From the NCBI GenBank assembly GCA_015058575.1, contig SVBZ01000023.1, forward strand, positions 1 through 63,260: DNA of 63,260 nt, given 5' to 3'. Below, one piece after another: positions 42,140 to 50,216 of the stretch; position 1 is the first letter of the stretch, and each line of letters begins with the position of its first letter. The notes below the pieces were generated by a model. It worked only from the letters and a program-made list of their open reading frames with translations. It was not told where the DNA came from and did not search any database. Origin of the DNA: Pseudoselenomonas ruminantium. GTDB lineage: Bacteria > Bacillota > Negativicutes > Selenomonadales > Selenomonadaceae. A program made the position numbers and the translations under genes.

Positions 42140-43565
42140 CCTCATCACCTCCCGACGTTTTATTCTTATCAAGGGGCGACTGGAAAGCGCTGTTATAAGC
42201 ATCCTGCGCCGCCTCGATATCCTCTTTTTCCTGATCAAGCTGTTTTTCTTCTGCCTCGACATCCTCAACGAAGGGATGATTCTTGAGGATGGTCTTATTT
42301 GAGATAATCCCCACAGACTTGCTGCAGATTTCAGCCAGCTCGGAATCATTGCGGATGCTGGTTCTCGTCCATGTCTGAACGATTGAATTTACCTGCGCCC
42401 CCTTGGCCTTTGCAATAGCTCTGACAAGCTCACCAAAACCGATACGGAACTCAGTTTCCATAAGCCCCGCCTTGAGTTCCAGTAAAGCATATAGGAACTT
42501 CATCGCCTCACCACTGGCATGGTCGATTCCCTGCTGCTGGGGGTCAACGCCCTGGCCCATATCAAAGATCGCCTTGCGGGTAATCTCCAGAAGCTTGTCC
42601 CGGGCATCTACCGGGATATCAATGTTCAGCGTAGACACGCCGCTCTTGTCCCCATCTCCTGCGGAGTCAACCTGTATGGCCTTGTAGTATTTCAGGTCAC
42701 TCAGGAATTCCTGCAGATTCTGACCGCCGTAGTTTGTGAGCACAAAAATAACCTCTTGGATATCCTCGAGGTCATCCACAAAGCCGCTGAAGGTCTTATC
42801 ATACGAATCGATAAGTGCTTTTACCTCATCGAGGTCGCGACTGGCTGTGTTATTGTTGAAGAACGGAATGAACGGTACACGGCCGTAGTCGTGGCGGATC
42901 TGATTATCGGCATCCGACAATCCCGCCAGATAAAAGTCCGTAAACATCGGATAAGTCGTAAGGCCGGTAATCACATCATCGCCCGAACGCTTACGGAAGG
43001 TCTCGCACTCCGTCTCCGTCCAGTATTCGTAGATGTCCCATTCATCCCCGGCATCATCGAAATCCTTATAGACCCGAAGCACCGCCAGCAGTTCTTTGTC
43101 AAGCTTGCGACTCCATACCGGGATAATCTCATAGCTCGGCACGACACCATACTGGAAGCCCTTGCTGTCATCCATCCAATAATGCAACCAGGCCACACCT
43201 GCATTACAGGCATTGACGCACAAGTCTTTGCATTTGCGGGCGTAGGAATCGCCCAGCGTTTCCGTGATGGCCTTATTGGCAGCATCGTCCCCAACATCAA
43301 ACAGCGGAGGCGCCGTAAACATGTAGCCTGCCTTCTGATTGACCAGGAGCTTGTAAAAGCTGAAGGGGATCTTATTGTCAGCCTGGCGCAGCGGATTGGC
43401 ATCGTCCATCGTTTTCGGTGTCGATGTATCCTGCCGACGCGGCTTACGGTATAAAATGTCGTTCTTGACCTCATAGTACCGCTGGCCCTCTGCCGCCCGA
43501 GCAATAAAATCAGAATGCCCCTGCGTATATTTCGTAATCAGCTTCTTGGCTGTTGCTAAATCCAT
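42132..43565 (-). CDS. Portal protein (SPP1 gp6-like)
   Basis: 477 residues. Typical motifs are DNKIPFSFYKLLVNQKAGYMFTAPPLFD near residue 60, YGVVPSYEIIPVW and the stem/clip segment SYDKTFSGFVDDLEDIQEVIFVLTNYGGQ. The portal forms the dodecameric DNA entry ring and docks the terminase. The acidic C-terminus probably faces the interior. Confidence 0.93.
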   Translation of the reverse strand: MDLATAKKLITKYTQGHSDFIARAAEGQRYYEVKNDILYRKPRRQDTSTPKTMDDANPLRQADNKIPFSFYKLLVNQKAGYMFTAPPLFDVGDDAANKAITETLGDSYARKCKDLCVNACNAGVAWLHYWMDDSKGFQYGVVPSYEIIPVWSRKLDKELLAVLRVYKDFDDAGDEWDIYEYWTETECETFRKRSGDDVITGLTTYPMFTDFYLAGLSDADNQIRHDYGRVPFIPFFNNNTASRDLDEVKALIDSYDKTFSGFVDDLEDIQEVIFVLTNYGGQNLQEFLSDLKYYKAIQVDSAGDGDKSGVSTLNIDIPVDARDKLLEITRKAIFDMGQGVDPQQQGIDHASGEAMKFLYALLELKAGLMETEFRIGFGELVRAIAKAKGAQVNSIVQTWTRTSIRNDSELAEICSKSVGIISNKTILKNHPFVEDVEAEEKQLDQEKEDIEAAQDAYNSAFQSPLDKNKTSGGDEDV

Positions 43566-43577
43566 AATCTCACCCCC

Positions 43578-44822
43578 TTACTTGAAGATACGAAGGCCGC
43601 CCGCTCTCATGAGCTCACTGCAGCCATATCGGCAAGCATCGATTGCATGATTGTTCTCGTCGGGATAAGCGGAAACAAATTGCCCCTGTCGGTTCCGCTG
43701 GTACTCATAGGTCACGAACTCGCGGTAGGCATTGGGGCATCTACGCTTATCAATATAGATTTTTGCCCGATCCTGCAGCCACTTGATACCATGTTCCACA
43801 GAATCGCGGCCTTTGCGGGCTCCTGTGATGCGCAGGCCGTAATCCCGCATCTCTGCAATGGATTTCGGCTCAGCAGAATCCGCAATAAGGCGGTCGTTCT
43901 TAACTCTCGGTTTAAGCATCTCAGCCGCCATACTGTTTTTTAGTTTCTGCTGGTAAATCTCATCGAAGATATACAGCTCTTCCCGCTTGGCATCGTAATG
44001 CATCCCTACGTACGCCAGCGGGTCCATAGAGAAGCCGAAGTCAAGGCCATGGTATAAATGGTCAAAGGCGGCAATATCATCGTCAGATAGGCGTTTATCC
44101 TCCACATTGTCAAACACTGCGCCGCCGGTGCCGGTGACTTCCCCCAGATATTCATGCCGATAAGCCTGTTCATTCTTCTCCTTCAGGCGGGCGGCATCGT
44201 TAAAGAACTGCTCGCCTAACCATTCCTCCGGCACCGTCTGATAAGTGGAGTGATGCACAAGCCTTGTGTCATCGTCCAGCAACTGCTCCTCATTTACCCA
44301 GGAATTTTGACTCTTGGGCGGGTTGAAGGAACAGAACTCCCAATATTTAGGGCCGCCACGTAAAAGCGACTGATTGAGGTTTCGTATTTCCTCCATGCCG
44401 CTGAACTGGTCAAGCTCCTCCAGCCAAACTATCCCAATGTAGCCAAAGGGCAATTTGATGGACTTGATTTTCTGCGGGTCATCACAGCCAAAGAACAGGA
44501 TTTTCTGACCTGTCGCTTTGTAGGTGATTTCATGCGGACTGGTCTTGTACTTGAATTTGTCGATAAGCCCCAGCTGTTCGATTCCCCATTGCACCTGCGG
44601 ATATACGCTGTTTTTGATGGTGTTGCCGACCTTGCGGAGCACCACCGCATGACACTCGGGATTTCGGATTAAAAGCTGGGGAATCTCGGTACTCACGAAT
44701 GAGGATTTGGTAGAACCGCGGCCGCCCTTCATCCAGTAATAAGTATGGCCATGCCGTTTGATATCCTGATGCACGCCCCAGAACGATCGGGCCACAATAT
44801 TACTCAGCCTTATCGTCGTCAT
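43578..44822 (-). CDS. terL: Terminase large subunit (PBSX/SPP1-type)
   Basis: About 414 residues. The packaging ATPase has Walker A KGGRGSTKSS (about 32-41) and Walker B GIVWLEELDQF; the C-terminal RNase H-like nuclease shows HGLDFGFSMDPLA and IADSAEPKSIAEM. The ATG at 44822 lies 9 bases after AAGGAGG; an ATG at 44831 abuts that site and is less likely. Confidence 0.93.
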   Translation of the reverse strand: MTTIRLSNIVARSFWGVHQDIKRHGHTYYWMKGGRGSTKSSFVSTEIPQLLIRNPECHAVVLRKVGNTIKNSVYPQVQWGIEQLGLIDKFKYKTSPHEITYKATGQKILFFGCDDPQKIKSIKLPFGYIGIVWLEELDQFSGMEEIRNLNQSLLRGGPKYWEFCSFNPPKSQNSWVNEEQLLDDDTRLVHHSTYQTVPEEWLGEQFFNDAARLKEKNEQAYRHEYLGEVTGTGGAVFDNVEDKRLSDDDIAAFDHLYHGLDFGFSMDPLAYVGMHYDAKREELYIFDEIYQQKLKNSMAAEMLKPRVKNDRLIADSAEPKSIAEMRDYGLRITGARKGRDSVEHGIKWLQDRAKIYIDKRRCPNAYREFVTYEYQRNRQGQFVSAYPDENNHAIDACRYGCSELMRAGGLRIFK

Positions 44823-44836
44823 CCGTGTCATCCTCC

Positions 44837-45022
44837 TTACTCATCAATAAACTCAATCCCATTTTCGTGAATCTCAGCATTCAAGCCCTCTAAATTAATC
44901 TCCTGCCCACCTGGGCTCAAAAATGCTGCCACCCATTTACCTGTACGCCTTTCCTTCACTGCCGTTCCCCAGAAATAGGTGTGCACCTCCCACTGAAAAA
45001 GGCTAACCACTTTCTGCATCAT
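44837..45022 (-). CDS. Small phage protein upstream of the large terminase
   Basis: About 61 residues, from one of two adjacent ATG codons (45022 or 45019) behind GGAGG. Sequence MQKVVSLFQWEVHTYFWGTAVKERRTG is strand-rich and looks folded. Its 5' end faces the divergent DUF2188 gene. Function unknown. Confidence 0.6.
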   Translation of the reverse strand: MMQKVVSLFQWEVHTYFWGTAVKERRTGKWVAAFLSPGGQEINLEGLNAEIHENGIEFIDE

Positions 45023-45033
45023 ACTTCCTCCAG

Positions 45034-45042
45034 TGATATAAT
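45034..45042 (+). promoter_or_regulatory. Extended -10 promoter of the DUF2188 gene
   Basis: TGATATAAT matches an extended -10 element (TGn-TATAAT) 26 bases before the ATG at 45068. A -35 box is not obvious. Confidence 0.5.
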
Positions 45043-45067
45043 TGACTATTGGAAGGAGGTGATTACT

Positions 45068-45286
45068 ATGCCGAATCAGCATGTTGTTCCGCATGGAAAT
45101 GGTTGGGCGGTTAAAGGCGAGGGTAACAGTCGCGCCACCGCCATTACCAACACCAAGCAAGAAGCTATCGACAGAGCCCGCGAAATTGCCCAAAACCAGG
45201 GCACCAAATTAGTCATTCACAATCGCAATGGCCAGATTAGCCAAAAAGATTCTCATGGGCGCGATCCATACCTGCCGCAAGGATAA
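45068..45286 (+). CDS. DUF2188-family protein (prophage cargo gene)
   Basis: 72 residues with the DUF2188 pattern: HVVPHGNGWAVKGEGNSRATAITNTKQEAIDRAREIAQNQGTKLVIHNRNGQI. Members are small, basic and widespread in bacteria; the function is unknown, with nucleic-acid binding suggested by composition. It is the only plus-strand gene in the late region and has its own promoter and terminator, like a moron expressed from the lysogen. AAGGAGGTG precedes the ATG. Confidence 0.85.
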   Translation: MPNQHVVPHGNGWAVKGEGNSRATAITNTKQEAIDRAREIAQNQGTKLVIHNRNGQISQKDSHGRDPYLPQG

Positions 45287-45308
45287 TCCTATCTAACACA
45301 TTTCCACA

Positions 45309-45340
45309 AAAAGGCTGTGCTACTAAGCGCGGCCTTTTAT
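45309..45340. terminator. Terminator between DUF2188 and terS
   Basis: AAAAGGC and GCCTTTT arms, extended by TGTGC/GCGCG pairing, followed by TTTTATT on the plus strand. It ends the cargo transcript and touches the terS stop. Confidence 0.6.
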
Positions 45341-45849
45341 TGTGCCTCGTCATCCGTGTCGTCCTCCCTCAAATCATCAACAATCTGCACCGACTCTACG
45401 CCGTTCGCTTTCTCCAAGCTTTCCAGTTCGGAGGCAAGGCGCTTAATGCGGGCCTTTTGTTCTGCCACATCCATCTGACGCGGGAAGCGCTTGAGAAGCT
45501 GCTGGGCGGCGTTGAGCCTGTCCTTCGAAGAAATCCTTGTCTCGATGATCCGGGCTTCGCTGCAACCGTCGCCAGTGCCCTCGATGACAACGTTCTCATC
45601 CGTAACTTCACCGCGCAGTGCTGATGTGAGGAACTCCAGAACCTCGGCTGCATTTGCGATCCGCTTGCTCTCGATTTCCTTGAGCCGGGCCTCGATAGCC
45701 TGCTGGATTGCAGGTTTCTGCATATTTTCCTGCCCGCTTCGAAATGCTGTTTTAGGGCTATATCCAGCCCTTCTTGCCGCTTCGCTTGCGTTGCCTGTCT
45801 CAATATATGCATCAACGAACCGCTTCTGCTTTTCTGTCAATTTGGTCAC
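45337..45849 (-). CDS. terS: Terminase small subunit
   Basis: 170 residues of the Terminase_2 family: the N-terminal TEKQKRFVDAYIETGNASEAARRAGYSPKTAFRSGQ helix-turn-helix binds the pac/cos site, the central helices oligomerise, and the tail is acidic. First gene of the late operon; the intergenic region upstream probably holds the late promoter and packaging site. Confidence 0.92.
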   Translation of the reverse strand: MTKLTEKQKRFVDAYIETGNASEAARRAGYSPKTAFRSGQENMQKPAIQQAIEARLKEIESKRIANAAEVLEFLTSALRGEVTDENVVIEGTGDGCSEARIIETRISSKDRLNAAQQLLKRFPRQMDVAEQKARIKRLASELESLEKANGVESVQIVDDLREDDTDDEAQ

Positions 45850-45882
45850 ATCATCACCACGCTCCCCTGTAAAATCCCAATA

Positions 45883-45914
45883 GAAAAGACCACCATGCTG
45901 CCGGTGGTCTTTTC
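45883..45914. terminator. Terminator separating early and late regions
   Basis: A perfect 12-bp stem, GAAAAGACCACC and GGTGGTCTTTTC with an 8-nt loop, with T-tracts within the arms on both strands. It lies between the regulator gene at 46016 and terS. Confidence 0.8.
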
Positions 45915-45953
45915 TATGACTCAGTGTGTATTTTAGAATTAGGAGGTTCCTTG

Positions 45954-46011
45954 CAAAAACCTTACGGTAATACTATAACACGGTTTTTGTCTATAAAACG
46001 GTTACCGTTTT
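45954..46011. promoter_or_regulatory. Paired dyads, probable late control region
   Basis: Two dyads lie side by side: CAAAAACC (45954-45961) with GGTTTTTG (45982-45989), and AAAACGGTTACCGTTTT (45995-46011), a palindrome with one central base. A TATAGT -10-like box on the minus strand (about 45972-45977) falls inside the first. This fits an activator-dependent late promoter for terS onward, probably used by the product of 46016-46522. Confidence 0.5.
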
Positions 46012-46015
46012 TTAA

Positions 46016-46522
46016 TTATTTTAGTCGCAGGTGAATTTCTACGATGCATTCAAGAATTTGTTGCCACCACAACCGAACTGTTTTATCACTCATCCATCCA
46101 TTTACGTTGATGAACCTACGTTCAATTTCCTCGCTATATCGGCGCTGGGTGTAGAGCACCCAGCCATGTCTTCCACGACCTCCTGCGTTATGTCTTTCGG
46201 CCTCCTGCCGGCAGGCAATGAATATGCGTTTGCGTTCACCAAATGTCCTGAGTGCAATCCCGACCGCTCGCAGCCATAGATATTCTGGATGCTCAGCATC
46301 GTACTCAGCAGATTTGATTGCCGCCGATTCCACTGGATGCCCTGGCAGATTGCTTTTCCCGCCACCTGTGTTCGTATCTACTGGCGGACGGCCGCTCTCC
46401 ATCCACTCTGCCTTTTGCCTGTCATAGCGCTCCTGTATGTCCTCATATTGAAGGATATATCCCTCGGCGACCTTACGATCCTCTCTCATACCCTCAACAA
46501 TATCCTGCTCGTTATTCTCCAT
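46016..46522 (-). CDS. Probable late transcription regulator (ArpU/RinA-like position)
   Basis: About 168 residues, ATG at 46522 with AAGGAG upstream. The N-terminal half is acidic and helical; the C-terminal 60 residues (RRYSEEIERRFINVNGWMSDKTVRLWWQQILE) look like a DNA-binding helical domain. Last gene of the early operon, just before the late promoter region, where ArpU/RinA-type late regulators are normally found. Family membership is not certain. Confidence 0.55.
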   Translation of the reverse strand: MENNEQDIVEGMREDRKVAEGYILQYEDIQERYDRQKAEWMESGRPPVDTNTGGGKSNLPGHPVESAAIKSAEYDAEHPEYLWLRAVGIALRTFGERKRIFIACRQEAERHNAGGRGRHGWVLYTQRRYSEEIERRFINVNGWMSDKTVRLWWQQILECIVEIHLRLK

Positions 46523-46773
46523 CAGCACTCTCCTTCGTTTCAAGTTCCTCTTTTGCCTCTTGGAACGCTATAAGTTTATCCAGATACCAACGGGCCCTTT
46601 TTCAGCGACTCAGCCCCGCCCTTTTCCTTATACCGGCAGATATACTTGAGGATATTACCCCGATAATACTCATCCACGCCGGCGCCACAAACTGCTCCGA
46701 TGAAGTCGATAGTTTCCCCGCCTCCCGGCAGTTCGTAATCCTTCGGGTGATTCACGTTATCAATGACACTCAT
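46512..46773 (-). pseudogene. DUF3310 (SaV-like) protein gene with a 1-base frameshift
   Basis: The 5' part is a clear DUF3310 protein: NHPKDYELPGGGETIDFI, NILKYICRYKEKGGAESLKK. At 46594-46597 the run GGGCCC contains one base too many; the frame then ends after four residues at 46576. In the neighbouring frame the family sequence continues (ARWYLDKLIAFQEAK) to a TAA at 46512. DUF3310 proteins are tied to nucleotide metabolism in phages. Either a real mutation or a sequence error. Confidence 0.75.
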
Positions 46774-46776
46774 CTT

Positions 46777-46854
46777 TTACCTCCCCCTAATCTTTCCGCG
46801 ATTATGCGCATTCGCCACCTCTTCAAACATGGCAAGCGTTTTGTCCAATACCAT
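46777..46854 (-). CDS. Possible 25-residue peptide
   Basis: ATG at 46854 after AAGGATG, 25 codons, TAA overlapping the ribosome site of the DUF3310 gene. It is supported only by spacing and a plausible amphipathic composition; a competing 30-codon frame covers the same bases. Confidence 0.25.
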   Translation of the reverse strand: MVLDKTLAMFEEVANAHNRGKIRGR

Positions 46855-46896
46855 AAGTTCATCCTTTTACGCTCTCGACGTTCAATTGCAGCCTGT

Positions 46897-47031
46897 CTAA
46901 CTGATAGCATCATAAATCCTTCTTTCCCAATCTTCGATCTCACGGTTCAAAATTCGTGCACCGATAAAGAACGCAATGACAATGGCCCCCAGAAGAGCTC
47001 CTGCCATAAACGATACTACCGTCCAAATCAT
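46897..47031 (-). CDS. DUF3789-like small membrane protein
   Basis: 44 residues with one N-terminal membrane helix (TVVSFMAGALLGAIVIAFFIG) and a charged tail, as in DUF3789 proteins of Firmicutes phages. Its ATG overlaps the stop of the upstream gene (ATGA), a sign of translational coupling. Confidence 0.65.
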   Translation of the reverse strand: MIWTVVSFMAGALLGAIVIAFFIGARILNREIEDWERRIYDAIS

Positions 47032-47192
47032 TTCTTATGCCTCGCTTTCTTCCGCTCAGCTTCCACGAACGCTTGGAACTTCTCCTCCCGTGCCAGCATT
47101 TCGCGGTGCCGGCGTTCACGGCTCAATATGTGTCGGACAGGCTGCACACGCCTTGGCAAACTGGCCAAGTCATCGATTATCGTCTGGATCAT
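47028..47192 (-). CDS. Small basic phage protein
   Basis: 54 residues from the ATG at 47192 (GTGAGGAATTC upstream). Highly basic C-terminus with many Arg, Lys and His; no family recognised. It overlaps the RHH gene upstream and the DUF3789-like gene downstream. The longer open frame to 47288 is not supported by a ribosome site. Confidence 0.55.
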   Translation of the reverse strand: MIQTIIDDLASLPRRVQPVRHILSRERRHREMLAREEKFQAFVEAERKKARHKK

Positions 47193-47367
47193 CGAATTCC
47201 TCACTTTCCATACAGCCAAGTGCGTACACGCAGCACTGGCGGACAAAATCATTGGTAGATACCCCATACTTCTGTGCAGTCTTTTCAAGTTGTTCCAGCA
47301 GAGGCGTCGGCAACCGGAAGGTCTTGGTCTTCATTGGCGGCTGCCGTTTGACGGTAAATGTACTCAT
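47170..47367 (-). CDS. Ribbon-helix-helix-like protein
   Basis: 65 residues; KTKTFRLPTPLLEQLEKTAQKYGVSTNDFVRQC fits a ribbon-helix-helix DNA-binding unit (strand, helix, turn, helix). The acidic tail (EEFDDPDD) follows. Probably a small regulator of early genes. Overlaps its neighbours on both sides. Confidence 0.65.
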   Translation of the reverse strand: MSTFTVKRQPPMKTKTFRLPTPLLEQLEKTAQKYGVSTNDFVRQCCVYALGCMESEEFDDPDDNR

Positions 47368-47930
47368 GCTATCGCCCTCTTTCTTTTCGGCAGCAGCGTT
47401 TCCTGGATTTCATCCTGGGTCATTTCCCCTTTCGACAAGGACTCGGACAAATCAGCAGCTCTTCGGTAAATACGATCCAGCAGTTTTCCTTTGTACCCGA
47501 ATTCATCCATCAGCGCCAGCAGGAATACGGCAGACAGGTCGTTTACTACCTGCCGACGCAGGCTTTTATCGCGCTCCTCAATAGGCATATCCGATTTCGT
47601 AATGTCCATTTTCGCCTCTTCATGCAGCAGGCCTTCCATTTCATGTGTGCTGACAAGATCGGCTTTCAAAGCCGCAAGATATCTGGACATCTTTTTGTGC
47701 AGCTGTTCCCTTCGGCCAGCACCGAACTTCATGACGTCATGGGCTGCTGCATCAAAGATAAGCATCAGATTCGAATAGGCATCATTAAGGACCGCACGGT
47801 CCCAAAGGATCTGCTTGGTAGTGGCGTGCCATTCTACGCGGCGGGCCTGTTCGCCTTTGCGGGCAGAATACTCTGCGGTATTACGGAAACGCTGTTCCTT
47901 CTTGCGGTTCATCTTGCGGAAGAATCCCAT
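47364..47930 (-). CDS. Early phage protein of unknown function
   Basis: About 188 residues, helical and rich in Lys, Arg and Glu, with an N-terminal basic stretch (RKMNRKKEQRFRNTAEYSARKGEQARRVEW). No catalytic motif seen. The ATG at 47930 follows AAGGAG by 9 bases. It lies between a MazG-like gene and regulators. Confidence 0.6.
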   Translation of the reverse strand: MGFFRKMNRKKEQRFRNTAEYSARKGEQARRVEWHATTKQILWDRAVLNDAYSNLMLIFDAAAHDVMKFGAGRREQLHKKMSRYLAALKADLVSTHEMEGLLHEEAKMDITKSDMPIEERDKSLRRQVVNDLSAVFLLALMDEFGYKGKLLDRIYRRAADLSESLSKGEMTQDEIQETLLPKRKRAIA

Positions 47931-47931
47931 C

Positions 47932-48213
47932 TCACTCATCTCCTTGCTGATCCAGACGGTAGTGCCGTACGTAGTTCTTGCTGTTTATGTTGTCGACCCC
48001 TGCGGTTGTCTCATCCTCGGTAAATTCCATGGCGATAAAGCTCTTGGTACAAGTCATAAGGTCCAGCGCCTCAAACAGCACCTCGGCCCGGTTCTTCGCC
48101 GTCGGATCATTCCGATAGATGGCCAGTGCCTTGACCAGTTCCTCAAACTCACAGCCGATGTGCTCCAGCTGTTTTTCCATTGTTTCCTCGGGCTTACAAA
48201 CTTTCAAATGCAT
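47932..48213 (-). CDS. MazG-like/all-alpha NTP pyrophosphohydrolase candidate
   Basis: 93 residues from the ATG at 48213, eight bases after GGAGG. EFEELVKALAI followed 20 residues later by EVLFEALDLM resembles the ExxE(x)12-28ExxD metal-binding pattern of MazG-type pyrophosphohydrolases, which clean or recycle nucleotides. It overlaps the end of the helicase gene by two bases. Assignment rests on this pattern only. Confidence 0.5.
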   Translation of the reverse strand: MHLKVCKPEETMEKQLEHIGCEFEELVKALAIYRNDPTAKNRAEVLFEALDLMTCTKSFIAMEFTEDETTAGVDNINSKNYVRHYRLDQQGDE

Positions 48214-48214
48214 T

Positions 48215-49584
48215 CTATTTTCCTCCATACTCTCGAATCTTCGCTTTAACTGCTGCAAGCAGGGCATCCTGCCCGGCGGCTTTACTTTGCAGGGCCTTCA
48301 TTACCTGTTCGTCGATGGTTCCCTTTGTAACCAAGTGGTTGATAATCACCGGCTTATCCTGCCCCTGACGGTACAGTCTCGCATTGGCCTGCTGATACTG
48401 TTCCAATGACCATGTCAGCCCAAACCATACAATGATATTGCCGCCCGCCTGCAGATTTAATCCATAAGCGCAGGATGCAGGGTGAGCAAGCAGCATCGGG
48501 ATTTCCCCTCGGTTCCATTCCTGCATCTCGACGGCCCCCGTCAAGAGTTTCGCTTCCGGAAAGTTATGCTGCAGTTTCTCAAGGTCATGCTTATAAGCAT
48601 AAAATACCAAAATGGGCTTTCCCTCATTGGCCTCCACAATTTCAGCCAGCTTATCAATCTTGGCATCATGGACATCAACGATATTCCCATCGTCGGTATA
48701 AATACTGCCGTTGGCCAGCTGCAGGAGTTTATTACTAAGAGTCGCTGCAGTCATGGCGGTAATTTCATCATCAGTTCCAAGACCGAGAACCAGATCTTTC
48801 TCCATGGACTTGTAAATCTTCTGCGCCTTGGAATCCATTTCCACGCGAATGACATTATCAATCCTTGGCGGCAGTTTCAGATAATCCCCGGCTTTCAGGC
48901 TCATAACCTCCGGCGCAATAGCGTCATAGATTTCCTGCTCTGCCTTATCATCACGCAGTCGGTAACTGTAGACGATATAGCCATTGGTCTGGGCCGGTCT
49001 GAAATACCGGGTACGGTAAGAAGTGATGGTTTTGCCAAGTGCCTCTCCGCCGTCCAGCAGATAGATCTGACTCCAGATATCCATCAGCGTGTTTGGCGCT
49101 GGCGTTCCTGTCAACAGCACCACCCGGTCAAAGCAGGTTCGCGCCCTTCGCAGGGCCTTGAACCGCTTCGCCTGTGGATTCTTGAAACTCGATGACTCAT
49201 CCAGCACCAGCATATCGAAAGGCAGCTGGTACCGGTAATACTCACAGAGCCATGTGACACTGTCACGGCTAATAACATAACAGTCTGCATCCTGCTTCAG
49301 CGCCTTGATGCGCTGGCTTGGAGTTCCCAGCACTGTCGAAAATCTCAAATGAAGGTGCTGCCACTTCTTCGCCTCATCCTGCCATGTTGACTCTGCCACC
49401 GTCCTTGGTGCCACAATCAGCACCCGCTGGATGGCGAACATGTCATAAATCAGATCCTGTATGGCCGTCAAAGTGATGATGGTCTTGCCTAACCGAGGCC
49501 CATATCCAGAAAAAGACCATAACGGGGATAGCGTTCGATCCGGTCAATCGCCTCTGCTTGATAACTGTGGGGTATGAACTTCAT
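48215..49584 (-). pseudogene. SNF2-family helicase gene frameshifted within Walker A
   Basis: The gene starts at the ATG at 49584 (MKFIPHSYQAEAIDRIERYP, AAGGTG upstream) and reads to DMGLG, then hits TAG at 49501-49499. Two frames over, LGKTIITLTAIQDLIYDM continues the SNF2 sequence through motif II (LVLDESSSFKN), III (LLTGTPAPN) and VI (ANARLYRQGQ) to 48215. The join reads GGC CTC GGT TAG GCA where GGC CTC GGC AAG is expected, so five bases appear inserted exactly at the ATP-binding GLGKT. The product would be a replication or recombination translocase; as it stands it cannot be made whole. Confidence 0.8.
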
Positions 49585-49879
49585 TGGCATCACCTTCTTT
49601 CTTGGCCCATGCAAGGACCGCATCAATATCTCGACTATTTTCGACCTTGAAATATCTGGCGCCCAGTCGCTGGAGCCGCAGCCGCCAGATTCTCTGCAAC
49701 GGCCGGAGCTTTCCGCCAGGGCGTTTCAATTCAACAAACAGGACCCCGCCGCCCGGAAGGATGACGATACGATCCGGAACACCGGCATTGCCGGGGCTGA
49801 CAAATTTCAGCACCAGGCAGCCGATCCGCTCCAGACTGACCTTCAATTTCCGCTCGACTTCTTTTTCTAAAATGTCCAT
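49544..49879 (-). CDS. VRR-NUC domain nuclease
   Basis: About 111 residues forming one VRR-NUC (PD-(D/E)XK) domain: FVSPGNAGVPDRIVILPGGGVLFVELKRPGGKL contains the catalytic PDR...VELK core. Phage VRR-NUC proteins act with the adjacent SNF2 helicase, probably as structure-specific nucleases in replication. I use the ATG at 49879; a GTG at 49894 is possible. Confidence 0.88.
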   Translation of the reverse strand: MDILEKEVERKLKVSLERIGCLVLKFVSPGNAGVPDRIVILPGGGVLFVELKRPGGKLRPLQRIWRLRLQRLGARYFKVENSRDIDAVLAWAKKEGDANEVHTPQLSSRGD

Positions 49880-49930
49880 TCCTCGTGTACTCACCTCGTT
49901 TTTTTCACCTTGGGGAACTTGCCTGTGTTA

Positions 49931-50216
49931 CCAATGTGTCCGATTTTTTCATGTTCTAATACTTTATAGTGAATTAGGCAGATTAGGGAGAGCATATAGG
50001 CTCTTCTCGCGCGCGTATACGCCTAAATTACAAAAAAATCTTATATATAAATAATTGGACACATTGGATACATTACTTTATAGCCCCTGTTAGATGCTGA
50101 GATTGTGCTGTATCCAATCTTGTATCCAATTCATTTTTGATTGGTCACATTGGATACATGCGTAGTGTGTCCAATTACAGCAGTTCTTCGATAGTGTGTC
50201 CACTATCGGACACACT
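49931..50216. repeat. Iteron-like cluster of ATTGG(A/T)(C/T)ACA repeats, candidate replication origin
   Basis: The 10-base motif occurs at 50054-50063, 50063-50072, 50140-50149 and 50149-50158 on the plus strand and at 50109-50118, 50121-50130 and 50166-50175 on the minus strand; a diverged copy is at 49931-49943 and a related dyad, GTGTGTCC and GGACACAC, at 50194-50215. Paired copies share one base, a 9-base phase. The stretch between them is AT-rich (about 50030-50055). There is no gene in 49895-50174. Repeats plus an AT-rich part next to the primase-helicase gene suggest an origin or initiator-binding site. Confidence 0.6.

Noticed and set aside
48475..48738. Plus-strand frames opposite the helicase, primase and polymerase genes
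   Set aside because: No ribosome sites, no motifs, and fully opposite to well-supported genes; antisense shadows.
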